Assembly: GCF_032917945.1 (NCBI RefSeq)
Contig: NZ_CP136624.1
Span: 2,232,001 to 2,296,000, forward strand
Direction: 5' to 3'
DNA: 64,000 bases
DNA from: Bradyrhizobium sp. sBnM-33
GTDB taxonomy: Bacteria > Pseudomonadota > Alphaproteobacteria > Rhizobiales > Xanthobacteraceae
Shown in pieces: positions 54,887 to 63,786 of the stretch (its first letter is position 1; each line of letters starts with the position of its first letter). A program made the position numbers and the translations under genes. Below the pieces are notes generated by a model. It saw only the letters and a list, made by a program, of their open reading frames with translations, ran no database searches and was not told where the DNA came from.

Positions 54887-56938
54887 ATGCATCCTTCAGC
54901 TTTTGACTACCCTGCCACGACTCCGGAAACGACGGTAGTTCGACTAGGCGGAAAGGATGTGCCCGACGAGTATAACTGGCTCGCGGAAACCAGCCCGCGG
55001 GTGCAGGCGTGGGTAGCGGAACAAAATCGACTGACCTCCCACTACCTTGCCGGGCTTCCGAGTCGCGAATTCGTTTCGGAGGCCATCGGCCGATATGATG
55101 TCGCTCGGCCGGACCAACTTCCGAGATTCGCTGGGGGCGCTTGGTTTTGGATCTCGAGCAATCTCGAAAGCGGCAGGCCGGCTGTCCGGACGGGGCCAAA
55201 ATTTCCCGCGTCCGGAAGTGTCCTATATGACACGACTGATCTCGAGTCAGCCGTACCTACGATCACCTGGATCAGCCCAAGCTCGGATGGAAAAATACTC
55301 GCTCTCGGATTGTGCGAAGATGGGAGTGAAAATAATCGCATCATATTGATCGACGTATCGACAGGCCACGTTTTACCGGATGGGCCTGATATTCCACTGA
55401 TGGACAATTGGACGGGCGGCGTTCACTGGCTGCCCGACGACCGCGGCTTCTATTTCACGGGCTTGCCAAATCGATCCGTGGATGGAGGATTCGAAGTCTT
55501 CCTTCACGATCTCAAGTCAAAACAAACCGGCCGAGCGGACATTACCTGGCCTCAAAAGACAGACTATCGAGGTGTATTCATTAGGCCCGGGACTACATGG
55601 GCGATTGCGGTGCAGGGACTATCGGACCCTGTTCCCATTGCGGTGCTTGATCTCGCTGATCCGCATGCCCAATGGCGTTCTTTCGTTCGCGAGGCAGAGG
55701 GCGGACTCCCAGGTCAGGTGTTCGGCAATCAATACATCGCTGTAACATTCGTTGGCGCCAATCGGGGGCGGATTGTCAGTATACCTCTATCCGGTGATGG
55801 CTCAACGGACACCTGGCGCGAGATCGTTCCGGAATCTAATGTTGTTTTCCGGACAATCATCCCGGCAGGAAACCGTTTCTACGTCACCTTGTTCGATGAC
55901 ACCTATTCTGGCGTTCATATCTACGGATTGAACGGCGAGTTTATCGATAGCGTTAGGCTGCCCGCTCTCGGTGCCATTACCGAGGGCATCTTTCCGATCA
56001 TGAACCTGACGAGACCAACCTTCGAAACAACGGCTCTGTTTGTGGTCTCGACGCTAACGACTTCATGGGGCATATATAAGCATGACCCATCAAGTGGCGG
56101 TCTGGAAACAGTCGTTGCGCCTGCCACAACTATTCCCGATGCGATCGTGGAAGAAGGCACGGCGCGGTCAAAGGACGGCACGCCTGTGCGCTATCATGTC
56201 GTTGGAAAGAGACGGACGGAAACCGGGCCGCGTCCCACACTGATCTTCGCATACGGGGCGAGCAATCGTCCGCTCATCCCTGAATTCCCAGGTGCCATGG
56301 CCACCGTGGTTGAGGCCGGTTGTATTTTCGTCCACGCCCATATCAGGGGCGGTTCAGAGTTTGGACTTGGCTGGTGGCTGGAGGGGAGAGCTCAAAACAA
56401 GCAGAACGGCTACGACGATTTATACGCCGTTGCCGAAGACCTGATCAAGAAGGGTTTTACCCGACCTGCGCAGCTGGCCGTAGCCGGAAAGTCAAACGGG
56501 GGTATGATGGCTGGTGTGGCGATGACGCAAAGACCCGATCTTTGGGCTGCAGCAGTTCCCCTCGTGCCAGTGCTGGACCTCGTAGACTGGTTCACGCGAC
56601 CCTACTTGCATGGAAACATCGAGTTTGGCGATCCTGATGATCCGCGGGACCTTGAGCGTATCCTCGCAACGTCGCCTTATCACGCTATCAGGCCTGGTGT
56701 TGCGTACCCGGCGCTTCTAGCGATTGCTGGCGCGACCGACCCACGTTGCCCGCCCTGTCATGCCTCAAAGTTTGTGGCGCGTCTCCAGTCCGCACAAGCG
56801 AAAGGCAAACCAGCCTTACTGCGAATCCACGAAAACGAGGGCCACGGTGCCGCGGCCGCAGCTGAGGTGCGCATGCGCCTCAACACAGAGTGGCTTACCT
56901 TCGTACTGTCCGAGATCACTAGTCCTACTGCGTCATAA
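54887..56938 (+). CDS. Prolyl oligopeptidase family serine peptidase (S9)
   Basis: This 683-residue soluble enzyme has no signal peptide. An N-terminal lid and seven-bladed propeller (about residues 70-400) precede the C-terminal alpha/beta-hydrolase domain. The catalytic triad is visible: Ser536 in GKSNGGMM, Asp618 in AGATDPRCPP, His653 in ENEGHGAA. The HIRGGSEFGLGWW segment is typical of S9A enzymes. It would cut short peptides after proline, or act as a related acyl peptidase. The ATG follows GGAGAAG. The last residues (ITSPTAS-stop) are encoded by the terminal repeat of the IS701 element inserted at 56919, so the natural C-terminus has been replaced, probably harmlessly because the fold is complete. 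Confidence 0.88.
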   Translation: MHPSAFDYPATTPETTVVRLGGKDVPDEYNWLAETSPRVQAWVAEQNRLTSHYLAGLPSREFVSEAIGRYDVARPDQLPRFAGGAWFWISSNLESGRPAVRTGPKFPASGSVLYDTTDLESAVPTITWISPSSDGKILALGLCEDGSENNRIILIDVSTGHVLPDGPDIPLMDNWTGGVHWLPDDRGFYFTGLPNRSVDGGFEVFLHDLKSKQTGRADITWPQKTDYRGVFIRPGTTWAIAVQGLSDPVPIAVLDLADPHAQWRSFVREAEGGLPGQVFGNQYIAVTFVGANRGRIVSIPLSGDGSTDTWREIVPESNVVFRTIIPAGNRFYVTLFDDTYSGVHIYGLNGEFIDSVRLPALGAITEGIFPIMNLTRPTFETTALFVVSTLTTSWGIYKHDPSSGGLETVVAPATTIPDAIVEEGTARSKDGTPVRYHVVGKRRTETGPRPTLIFAYGASNRPLIPEFPGAMATVVEAGCIFVHAHIRGGSEFGLGWWLEGRAQNKQNGYDDLYAVAEDLIKKGFTRPAQLAVAGKSNGGMMAGVAMTQRPDLWAAAVPLVPVLDLVDWFTRPYLHGNIEFGDPDDPRDLERILATSPYHAIRPGVAYPALLAIAGATDPRCPPCHASKFVARLQSAQAKGKPALLRIHENEGHGAAAAAEVRMRLNTEWLTFVLSEITSPTAS

Positions 56939-58449
56939 TTTTCACCGACTTCGACGTGAGATTGGTCTGATGCAACAAGGGCATCGAGATAGTGTGGACA
57001 CGAGAGCCGCGTTCAATCTTCTCCGAACGGTGGCGATCGAATTTGGGACGTGTCGCTCAGGCCGCAATGGCGGATCCCCTCGGTCGATAAGTTTCGGGAA
57101 TTGCAGCTTGCGTGAATAGCTTGGTGGAGGCTGTCTCTGAGGGGGGAATCGTCTCCCGCTCGGAGACCAGAAATCCGTAGGCGGCAATGCACAGTGTTGC
57201 ATGATGGTGGAAGCCACGCCAGCTTCGTCCCTCGAAGTGGCCAAGGCCGACCTCCTGTTTGAGGCCGTGGTAGTCGCGCTCAATGCGCCAGCGCAGCTTG
57301 ACGATATCGACGAACTGACCGAAGCCAATGTTCGCCGGAAGCGTTGAAAACCAATATTTGGTCGGAGCTTCCTCGCCCTCTGGCCGCTCGATCAACAGCC
57401 ATTCCTCCGGCCGGCTTTCGGCAAGCCAGTAATCTCGGTGTGCCGGACGGACGCGCACACGGGCAAAACGCGAAGACAACCGTTCTGCCGTACCCTCACG
57501 CCACGTGATCTTGTGCCAAGCATGCGCTGGCAGACCGATCGCAAGCTTCTTGGCCGAAATCGGTCGGTGTTTGCTATCACGCCGTAGCAGTTTTGGAGGT
57601 CGTCCGTTCCCCGACCACTTCTTCGGCGGACGCGGTCCAGTTCCGAGTGCCCATACTGAGGTTTGTGGCAAGATGCCGGCCACATAGCTCAGGCCCAGTT
57701 CGGTAATACTCCCACGCAGAGCGGTGTCGGTGCCATAGCCGGCGTCCATCAGTACCACGCCGCGCGGCAAGCCCACCGCACAGGCCCAACGCAAATGATC
57801 AAGTGCAATCGCCGGCTTGGTCTTGAAGGTGATTTCCTTGGGGACTCCAGCTTTGTGCCGGCGTGCGCGATCCGTCACCCACTCCCTTGGTAGATAGAGC
57901 CGGTAGGCCACCGGCAAGCTCGCATGATGGTTCGCAAGCGAAAGCGTCACGGCAACCTGACAATTGTCTTGCTTGCCCAACTGACCGCAATATTGCCGCG
58001 CAACCCCGACCGAATGCCGCCCCTTCTTAGGAAAGCCCGTATCATCGATGATCCAAGCTTCGATCTCTCCGTGGCGTTCGATGCCCGGCAGCACTAACTC
58101 ACGGATCTTGGCCAACACTTGCTGATCCGACCAGTCGCCTTGACCGACAAAATGCAACAACGCCTGATGCTGCGCTGCTGTCCGCTCAGGAGCCGTCATC
58201 GCCGCCATCGGCTCGACACTCTTGCGATCGCACGGCATCATCAGCCCAGTGCAGTAATCGCGAAGCGGTTTGGCCCGTCCCGCATGTCCGATCACGCTTG
58301 CAAGACCTTCAATATATGCCGAAAACCGCGACGCTACGTCTCCCGATTTTGTCAGACCCATCTCAGCCTCCCCATGCTGAAAATTGAGTCTTTTCAAATA
58401 TATGATTCTTCTCGGCAAAGGCCGCGACACTCTGACTCAGTAAGACTAG
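56919..58449 (-). mobile_element. IS701-family element, complete
   Basis: The 1531-bp segment has imperfect inverted terminal repeats: CTAGTCCTACTGCGTCA at 56919-56935 and the complement of TGACTCAGTAAGACTAG at 58433-58449. CTAG at each extremity fits the 4-bp YTAR-type target duplication of IS701 elements. It contains one intact transposase gene on the minus strand. The left end lies inside the last codons of the prolyl oligopeptidase gene. At the right end the IS1182 fragment starts at the very next base. Confidence 0.88.
57057..58361 (-). CDS. IS701-family transposase, intact
   Basis: This 434-residue DDE transposase has the start ATG 58361 behind GGGGAGG. Features are the first catalytic Asp region EAWIIDDTGFPKKG, the second in GVVLMDAGYGTDTAL, and the C-terminal Glu region RWRIERDYHGLKQEVGLGHF. 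Of the two copies in the window only this one is whole, so it could mobilise both if ends allow. Most of the sequence is identical to 9917-10950. Confidence 0.92.
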   Translation of the reverse strand: MGLTKSGDVASRFSAYIEGLASVIGHAGRAKPLRDYCTGLMMPCDRKSVEPMAAMTAPERTAAQHQALLHFVGQGDWSDQQVLAKIRELVLPGIERHGEIEAWIIDDTGFPKKGRHSVGVARQYCGQLGKQDNCQVAVTLSLANHHASLPVAYRLYLPREWVTDRARRHKAGVPKEITFKTKPAIALDHLRWACAVGLPRGVVLMDAGYGTDTALRGSITELGLSYVAGILPQTSVWALGTGPRPPKKWSGNGRPPKLLRRDSKHRPISAKKLAIGLPAHAWHKITWREGTAERLSSRFARVRVRPAHRDYWLAESRPEEWLLIERPEGEEAPTKYWFSTLPANIGFGQFVDIVKLRWRIERDYHGLKQEVGLGHFEGRSWRGFHHHATLCIAAYGFLVSERETIPPSETASTKLFTQAAIPETYRPRGSAIAA

Positions 58450-59477
58450 GAGCCTGTCCAGTTAGCTTTGGGAAGGCAGTTTTATCTTGATAATGGCGGC
58501 TCAGGCGGCCCTTGCGAGCTTGACGAGGTTGTGAGCGGTGCAGATGAGCGCCCATTCTGCGCTGACCTTTTCGATGCCGCGCAGCAGGAATTGCCTGAAC
58601 CCTCTTGCCTGTTTGATCTGTCCGAAGACGGCTTCGACGATCTGCTTGCGCAAGCGGTAGCGACTTCGGTAGCCGGCGCGCTTGAGCTTGGTGCTCATCC
58701 TGGCGATCAGCGAGCCGGCTCTTGAAGCCTTTTTCGCGGTGGCGGATTTGGTGCCGTGCTTCTGCCTTCCGGTGGCGATGTAGCCCTCGATGCGCCGCCG
58801 TTTGATCGTGCGAAGATTGGCGTCGGAGCAGTAGCCGGCGTCGGCCGATACTTCGTCGGGATTGGTCCCCAGATTGGCCCTGATCCCGTCGAGCAACGGC
58901 GCCAGTTGCGCCTGATCGCTGGAGGAACTGGTCAGCGTCTGCGCCACGATGATCTGATGGGCACCATCGACCGCGGCCTGGGCGTTGTAGCCCTGGATGT
59001 AACCGTCCTTGGTCTTCAGGATGCGGCTTTCCGGGTCGGTGAAATTGCGTTGTGCCTTGCCGTCGGGCTCCGTTTTCGTCGGCGTCTTGCCGCTCTTCTT
59101 GCCGCCTTCGGCGACGCGACGCTCCTCGGCTTCGGCCCGCGCCTTGCGCTCCACCTCGGCTGCGGCCTTGGCTTCGGCCTCCAGCGCGGCCTTGGCCTCG
59201 CGGATCTTCTCAAGCCGCTTCTGCTTGTCGGCCACCCAATCGGGCATCTCGTCGCCGCGCTTGTCGCCGTAGAGCTTATCCTCCTGCGCATCGGCGGCCT
59301 CCGGCGCCTTGAGCCAGCGGTCGACCTCCGCTGCAAGCTCCGCTTCCCGCTTCTTCATGCGATCATAGCTCATCGCCTTGTGCTTGGACGCGTTCGCCTT
59401 GATCTTGGTGCCGTCGAGCGCAACGTGCCCGAGCTTCACCAACCCGGCCTTCTCGGCCAGCTTCAACACCTGCACGA
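58450..59477 (-). mobile_element. IS1182-family element, truncated copy
   Basis: It starts GAGCCTGTCC at 58450, abutting the CTAG of the IS701 end, and matches the element at 14369-15819 until about 59477, where CTGCACGA is followed by unrelated IS3 sequence. The 5' third of the transposase gene and the second terminal repeat are lost. Confidence 0.88.
58501..59477 (-). pseudogene. IS1182-family transposase, N-terminally truncated
   Basis: The open frame begins within VQVLKLAEKAG and is otherwise uninterrupted to the C-terminus, including the KDGYIQGYNA site that is broken in the other copy. About 110 N-terminal residues are missing. The Ala-rich linker differs slightly from the other copy (TKTEPDG for APPNTEPDG). 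Confidence 0.88.
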
Positions 59478-59660
59478 CCACACTCGCAGCTCGGATGGAA
59501 GACGCCGTCCGAGTTCGCCTTCACCTGCCATCCGCGACGGGATCTGGCGCTGCGCTATGTCGAGAGCTCCGCGCCAGCTCCCGTCGCTACCACCGCCCAA
59601 CCGGGCAAATCCAACAGCCAGGGCGAACTCAGGACTGGATAAAACTTGGGGGCAAGGTCA
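59478..59660 (+). mobile_element. IS3-family (IS407-group-like) 3' terminal fragment
   Basis: The first bases encode the C-terminus of an OrfB integrase in frame from the junction: PHSQLGWKTPSEFAF, then PRRDLALRYVESSAPAP, with a stop at 59640-59642. The end sequence GGGGGCAAGGTCA (59648-59660), whose complement TGACCTTGCCCCC resembles IS407-group terminal repeats, marks the element edge. Everything upstream of the last 50 codons is missing. Confidence 0.75.
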
Positions 59661-60012
59661 TACGCAATTGGCGATCCCCGTATCTACGAACCAGACTGGC
59701 TCAAAGATGGGAAGCCGAGAGTTCGGTTCGGTGAATTCTTCAAGCCCGCGACCTCACACGGTGAGCTCGTCCTCGCTTTCCAACTTGGGAAGAAACAAAT
59801 CAGCACGGACATTTTCACCGCATCGGGTTCGACCAGCACCGTCTCGTCACCTTGCGGGCCCTATCTCCGACTGGCCTGATGTATCATTCCCCTTCAGGGC
59901 GCTACCAGCGTACGTCCAGTGGATCACCCTATTCATTCACAGTCTACCGGATCCGCAGAACTTCGGGTGAGCCCAGTAGGGTCGTCATTTCCATTTTTGA
60001 CGTCGTTGTTGA
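59661..60012. other. Intergenic remnant, no assignable gene
   Basis: A frame of about 75 codons ends at 59879 (containing DPRIYEPDWLKDGKPRVRFG). It may be the tail of a gene cut by the IS3 element, but I do not recognise it. The remainder shows nothing definite. Confidence 0.4.
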
Positions 60013-60222
60013 GAATTCTGCGTCTCAGCGCCAAACTGCGCTGAATTTCTGCATCCGCTGAGCTCCCGCTCCGCAACTTTGCAGGAAAACAAATCGACCT
60101 TTCAACTAGAAAGTCGTCGTCCACTAGGGAGATCGGAACATGAAATGCCGCCGGGGTCTTGGAGCCATTCGCAAAGTTGTGGCGGCAGGCTAAGGATGGT
60201 AATCGAGACCGACTTGCGGGCC
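60013..60222 (+). promoter_or_regulatory. Diverged duplicate of the lrp-ald control region and ald 5' end, leading into pyc
   Basis: Blocks are shared in the same order with the ald upstream region: GAATTCTGCG (ald GAATCCTGCG), GCGCCAAACTGCG, TTTCTGCATCC, CGCAACTTTGCAGGAAAACA (ald CGCAAGTTTGCAGAAAATCA), and GGAACATGAAA (ald GGAGATGAAA). Beyond the ATG, ald-like coding remains are visible: GAIRKV (ald GAVREY) and VIETD directly before pyc. pyc seems to have been placed behind an old ald promoter, with internal deletion and frameshift of the ald codons. Confidence 0.6.
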
Positions 60223-63200
60223 ATGCGAAATCTTCTTGTCGCAAACCGCTCGGAGATCGCAATCCGAATCTTCAGAGCCGCGTCCGAGTTGGGTTTGCGA
60301 ACATTCGCCGTTTATGCAGAGGAGGACAAACTCTCCCTGCATCGGTTCAAGGCTGACGAAGCCTACCAGATCGGCAAGGGTAGGGGACCGCTAGAGGCCT
60401 ACCTTTCGGTCGACGAAATCATCAAGGTCGCCAGAGAGCACGCCATCGACGCCATCCATCCGGGCTATGGGTTTCTCTCCGAGAGCCCGGAGTTCGCCGA
60501 TGCCTGCGCGCGCGAAGGCATCGTGTTCGTCGGTCCGTCCCCTGAGACGATGCGCACGCTCGGCAACAAGGTAGCAGCGCGCAATCTCGCAATCTCCTGC
60601 GGAGTGCCGGTCATGCCGGCAAGCGATCCTTTGGTCGACGATCCGGAAGCAATCTTATCCGCGGCCAAGGCCATTGGCTATCCAGTGATGATCAAGGCCT
60701 CATGGGGCGGCGGCGGCCGTGGCATGCGGCCCGTCGAAAGCGAGGACCGCCTCGTCGATGCGGTGCTCAGCGCAAAGCGCGAGGCGCGCGCGGCGTTTGG
60801 CAAAGACGAGGTCTATCTCGAGAAGCTCGTGCGCCGTGCACGCCATGTCGAGGTGCAGATCCTCGGAGACCGGCTTGGCAACCTGGTTCACCTGTTCGAA
60901 CGTGACTGCTCGATTCAGCGGCGCAACCAGAAGATCATCGAACGGGCCCCGGCTCCATATCTCGATGCGCAGACGCGTGATGCACTGTGTGCTGCCGCGC
61001 TCAAGATCGGCAGGGCGACAGACTATGTCGGCGCCGGCACGGTCGAGTTCCTGATGGACGCCGAAACCGGCCAGTTCTATTTCATCGAAGTCAATCCGCG
61101 CATCCAGGTCGAGCACACGGTCACTGAGGTTGTGACAGGTCTGGATATCGTCAAGGCCCAGATCAGGATCGCCGGTGGCGGTCACATCGGCGAAGCCGCC
61201 GAGACCGGAATCCCGCAGCAGGCAGATATCCGCTTGTTTGGTCACGCCTTGCAGTGCCGGATCACAAGCGAAAATCCGGAAAACAATTTCATTCCCGATT
61301 ACGGCCGGATCACCGCTTATCGCGGCGCGATGGGGTTCGGCATCCGCGTCGACGGCGGCACGGCCTATTCCGGTGCAGTGGTCACGCGGTTCTACGATCC
61401 AATGCTGGAAAAGGTCACAGCCTGGGCACCGACACCGGACGAGGTCATCGCACGCATGACGCGGGCGCTGACCGAGTATCGCATTCGCGGCGTGGCAACT
61501 AATCTTGCGTTTCTGCATAACGTGATTGGCCATCCACGTTTCCGCGCGAACGACTACACCACGCGGTTCATCGACGAGACGCCCGCGCTATTCGATTTCA
61601 AGGGGCGCCAAGATCGCGCGACCAGGCTGTTAACTTGGATCGCCGACGTCACCGTGAACGGCCATCCCGAAACCCGTGGGCGGGTTAAGCCGGTCTCTGG
61701 TGCGCCGGCGTCAAACGTGCCGCAATTCACAACTCCTCCGGCGAAGGGAACCCGACAGTTGCTGGAGCAGCTCGGCCCCAAAGCCTTTGCGGGCTGGATG
61801 AAAGCGCAAAAGCGCGTGCTGGTGACCGACACGACCATGCGCGACGCACATCAGTCACTGCTCGCGACACGGATGCGCACGAAGGATCTCGTCACGGTTG
61901 CGCCAGCGTATGCGGCCGGGCTGCCGCAGCTCCTTTCGGTCGAGTGCTGGGGCGGAGCGACATTTGATGTGGCAATGCGCTTTCTCTCGGAAGATCCATG
62001 GGAGCGGTTGACCGATCTTCGAGCGAGGGTGCCGAATATCCTGACTCAGATGCTGCTCCGTGGCGCGAACGGCGTCGGATATACCAACTATCCGGACAAC
62101 GTGGTCCGGCATTTCGTCCGTGAGGCCGCGAAGGCCGGCATGGACCTGTTTCGCATTTTCGACTGTCTGAATTGGGTCGAGAATATGCGCGTCGCAATCG
62201 ACGCCGTCGTCGAAAGCGGCAAGCTGGCGGAGGGTGCGATCTGCTATACTGGCGATATCCTCGACCCCAACCGCACCAAATACGGACTCAAGTATTACGT
62301 TGCGCTTGCGAAAGAGCTCGAGGCGACTGGAATTCACATTCTCGGCCTGAAGGATATGGCGGGCCTGTTGAAGCCCGCCGCGGCGCGCGTCCTGATCTCC
62401 GCACTGAAGCAGGAGATCGGCCTGCCGATCCATTTGCACACACACGATACCTCAGGCATTGCGGGAGCCACGATCCTTGCCGCCGTGGAAGCTGGGGTAG
62501 ACGCGATCGATGCGGCGATGGACGCCATGAGCGGAACGACATCGCAGCCGACCCTTGGATCGATCGTCGAAGCGCTTGCGCGTACCGAGCGCGACACTGG
62601 TCTTAGTGCGGATGCCATCCGCCGCATCAGCTTCTACTGGGAGGAAGTACGGTCCCAGTATGCGGCTTTTGAAAGCGACCTCAAGGCCGGCGCTTCGGAG
62701 GTCTACCTGCATGAGATGCCAGGCGGCCAGTTCACCAATCTAAAGGAGCAGGCCCGATCTCTGGGGCTTGAGACGCGCTGGCACGACGTTGCGAGGGCCT
62801 ACCGTACGGCCAACGATCTGTTCGGCGATATCGTCAAGGTGACACCATCGTCGAAGGTGGTCGGCGACATGGCCTTGATGATGGTATCACAGGGACTGAC
62901 GTCGGAGGATGTCACCGCCGAGGACCGCGATATCTCGTTTCCAGCCTCCGTCGTGGAGATGCTCCGCGGCGATCTAGGCCAACCACCGGGAGGATGGCCG
63001 AAAGCCTTGCAGAAGAAAGCCTTGCAGGGTGAGGCGCCGATCGTCGTCCGACCGGGATCGCTTCTGCCTGATGCGGACCTCACTCAACGGCGCGAGGAGG
63101 CAGAAAAATTGTGCGGCCGTGCGCTCAATGAGCACGAGCTCTCCGCGTATTTGATGTACCCGAAGATTTTCATCGAGTTTGTCGCAGTCCAGCGCAAGTA

Positions 63201-63672
63201 CGGTCCGGTATCCGTACTGCCGACGCCCGTATTTTTCTATGGCATGAAAATTGGCGACGAGGTGACGCTGGAAATCGAAAGGGGCAAAGCACTGGTCGTG
63301 CAGCTGGTGGCGATCGGCGAGCCGCGGGAAGACGGGCAGGTCGAGCTATTTTTTGAATTGAATGGGCAGCCACGCGTCATCACCGTTCCTGATCGGGCCG
63401 CGGCCGCCACTGTCAAAGCACGCCGGAAGGCCGAGAGCGGGAATCCGGCCCACATCGCTGCGCCGATGCCCGGTGTGGTATCGACTGTAAATGTCGTCAA
63501 GGATCAGGATGTCAAGACCGGAGATGTGCTGCTTGCCCTCGAAGCCATGAAGATGGAGACTATGCTGCACGCGCCGCACGATGGAACGGTCGCCGAGCTG
63601 TTCGTCGGTCCCGGTGCTCAGGTCGATTCGAAGGATCTATTAGTCGATCTAAGACCAAGCCCGGCCAACTGA
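60223..63672 (+). CDS. pyc: Pyruvate carboxylase
   Basis: This 1149-residue multidomain biotin enzyme makes oxaloacetate from pyruvate, bicarbonate and ATP. In order it has: biotin carboxylase (MRNLLVANRSEIAIRIFRA; ATP-grasp glycine loop KASWGGGGRGMRPVES; FIEVNPRIQVEHTVTE), carboxyltransferase (TDTTMRDAHQSLLATRMRT; metal ligands in HLHTHDTSG), the PYC/OADA domain, and the C-terminal biotinyl domain with Lys1110 in ALEAMKMET. Length matches the usual 1145-1155. ATG 60223 starts the conserved sequence; an in-frame ATG at 60196, preceded by AAGG, would add nine residues resembling ald (MVIETDLRA), so either may be used. It is monocistronic in this window. It may fix pyruvate released by ald, the aminotransferases or pphA. 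Confidence 0.95.
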   Translation: MRNLLVANRSEIAIRIFRAASELGLRTFAVYAEEDKLSLHRFKADEAYQIGKGRGPLEAYLSVDEIIKVAREHAIDAIHPGYGFLSESPEFADACAREGIVFVGPSPETMRTLGNKVAARNLAISCGVPVMPASDPLVDDPEAILSAAKAIGYPVMIKASWGGGGRGMRPVESEDRLVDAVLSAKREARAAFGKDEVYLEKLVRRARHVEVQILGDRLGNLVHLFERDCSIQRRNQKIIERAPAPYLDAQTRDALCAAALKIGRATDYVGAGTVEFLMDAETGQFYFIEVNPRIQVEHTVTEVVTGLDIVKAQIRIAGGGHIGEAAETGIPQQADIRLFGHALQCRITSENPENNFIPDYGRITAYRGAMGFGIRVDGGTAYSGAVVTRFYDPMLEKVTAWAPTPDEVIARMTRALTEYRIRGVATNLAFLHNVIGHPRFRANDYTTRFIDETPALFDFKGRQDRATRLLTWIADVTVNGHPETRGRVKPVSGAPASNVPQFTTPPAKGTRQLLEQLGPKAFAGWMKAQKRVLVTDTTMRDAHQSLLATRMRTKDLVTVAPAYAAGLPQLLSVECWGGATFDVAMRFLSEDPWERLTDLRARVPNILTQMLLRGANGVGYTNYPDNVVRHFVREAAKAGMDLFRIFDCLNWVENMRVAIDAVVESGKLAEGAICYTGDILDPNRTKYGLKYYVALAKELEATGIHILGLKDMAGLLKPAAARVLISALKQEIGLPIHLHTHDTSGIAGATILAAVEAGVDAIDAAMDAMSGTTSQPTLGSIVEALARTERDTGLSADAIRRISFYWEEVRSQYAAFESDLKAGASEVYLHEMPGGQFTNLKEQARSLGLETRWHDVARAYRTANDLFGDIVKVTPSSKVVGDMALMMVSQGLTSEDVTAEDRDISFPASVVEMLRGDLGQPPGGWPKALQKKALQGEAPIVVRPGSLLPDADLTQRREEAEKLCGRALNEHELSAYLMYPKIFIEFVAVQRKYGPVSVLPTPVFFYGMKIGDEVTLEIERGKALVVQLVAIGEPREDGQVELFFELNGQPRVITVPDRAAAATVKARRKAESGNPAHIAAPMPGVVSTVNVVKDQDVKTGDVLLALEAMKMETMLHAPHDGTVAELFVGPGAQVDSKDLLVDLRPSPAN

Positions 63673-63786
63673 ACCTGTTCCTCTTCTGACTCCGAAAAGC
63701 CGATTTTCCTTCTTTCCTCGCTGGCGGCAGTTTCCTTCCTCTTTCCCTGCGAATGCAGCTCATTCGGGAGATCGGGATCTAGCTAG

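Noticed and set aside
58756..59970. Long plus-strand open frame of 404 codons
   Set aside because: It is antisense to the IS1182 transposase and then runs through the IS3 tail and intergenic DNA. The Leu/Arg/Gly-rich composition is the mirror of the Ala/Lys-rich linker.
60700..61533. Minus-strand open frame of 277 codons inside pyc
   Set aside because: It is a shadow of the biotin carboxylase domain; high-GC coding often leaves the complementary frame open.
62776..62795. TGGCACGACGTTGCG, resembling a sigma-54 -24/-12 promoter
   Set aside because: The GG-to-GC spacing is one base short and it lies inside pyc coding sequence.
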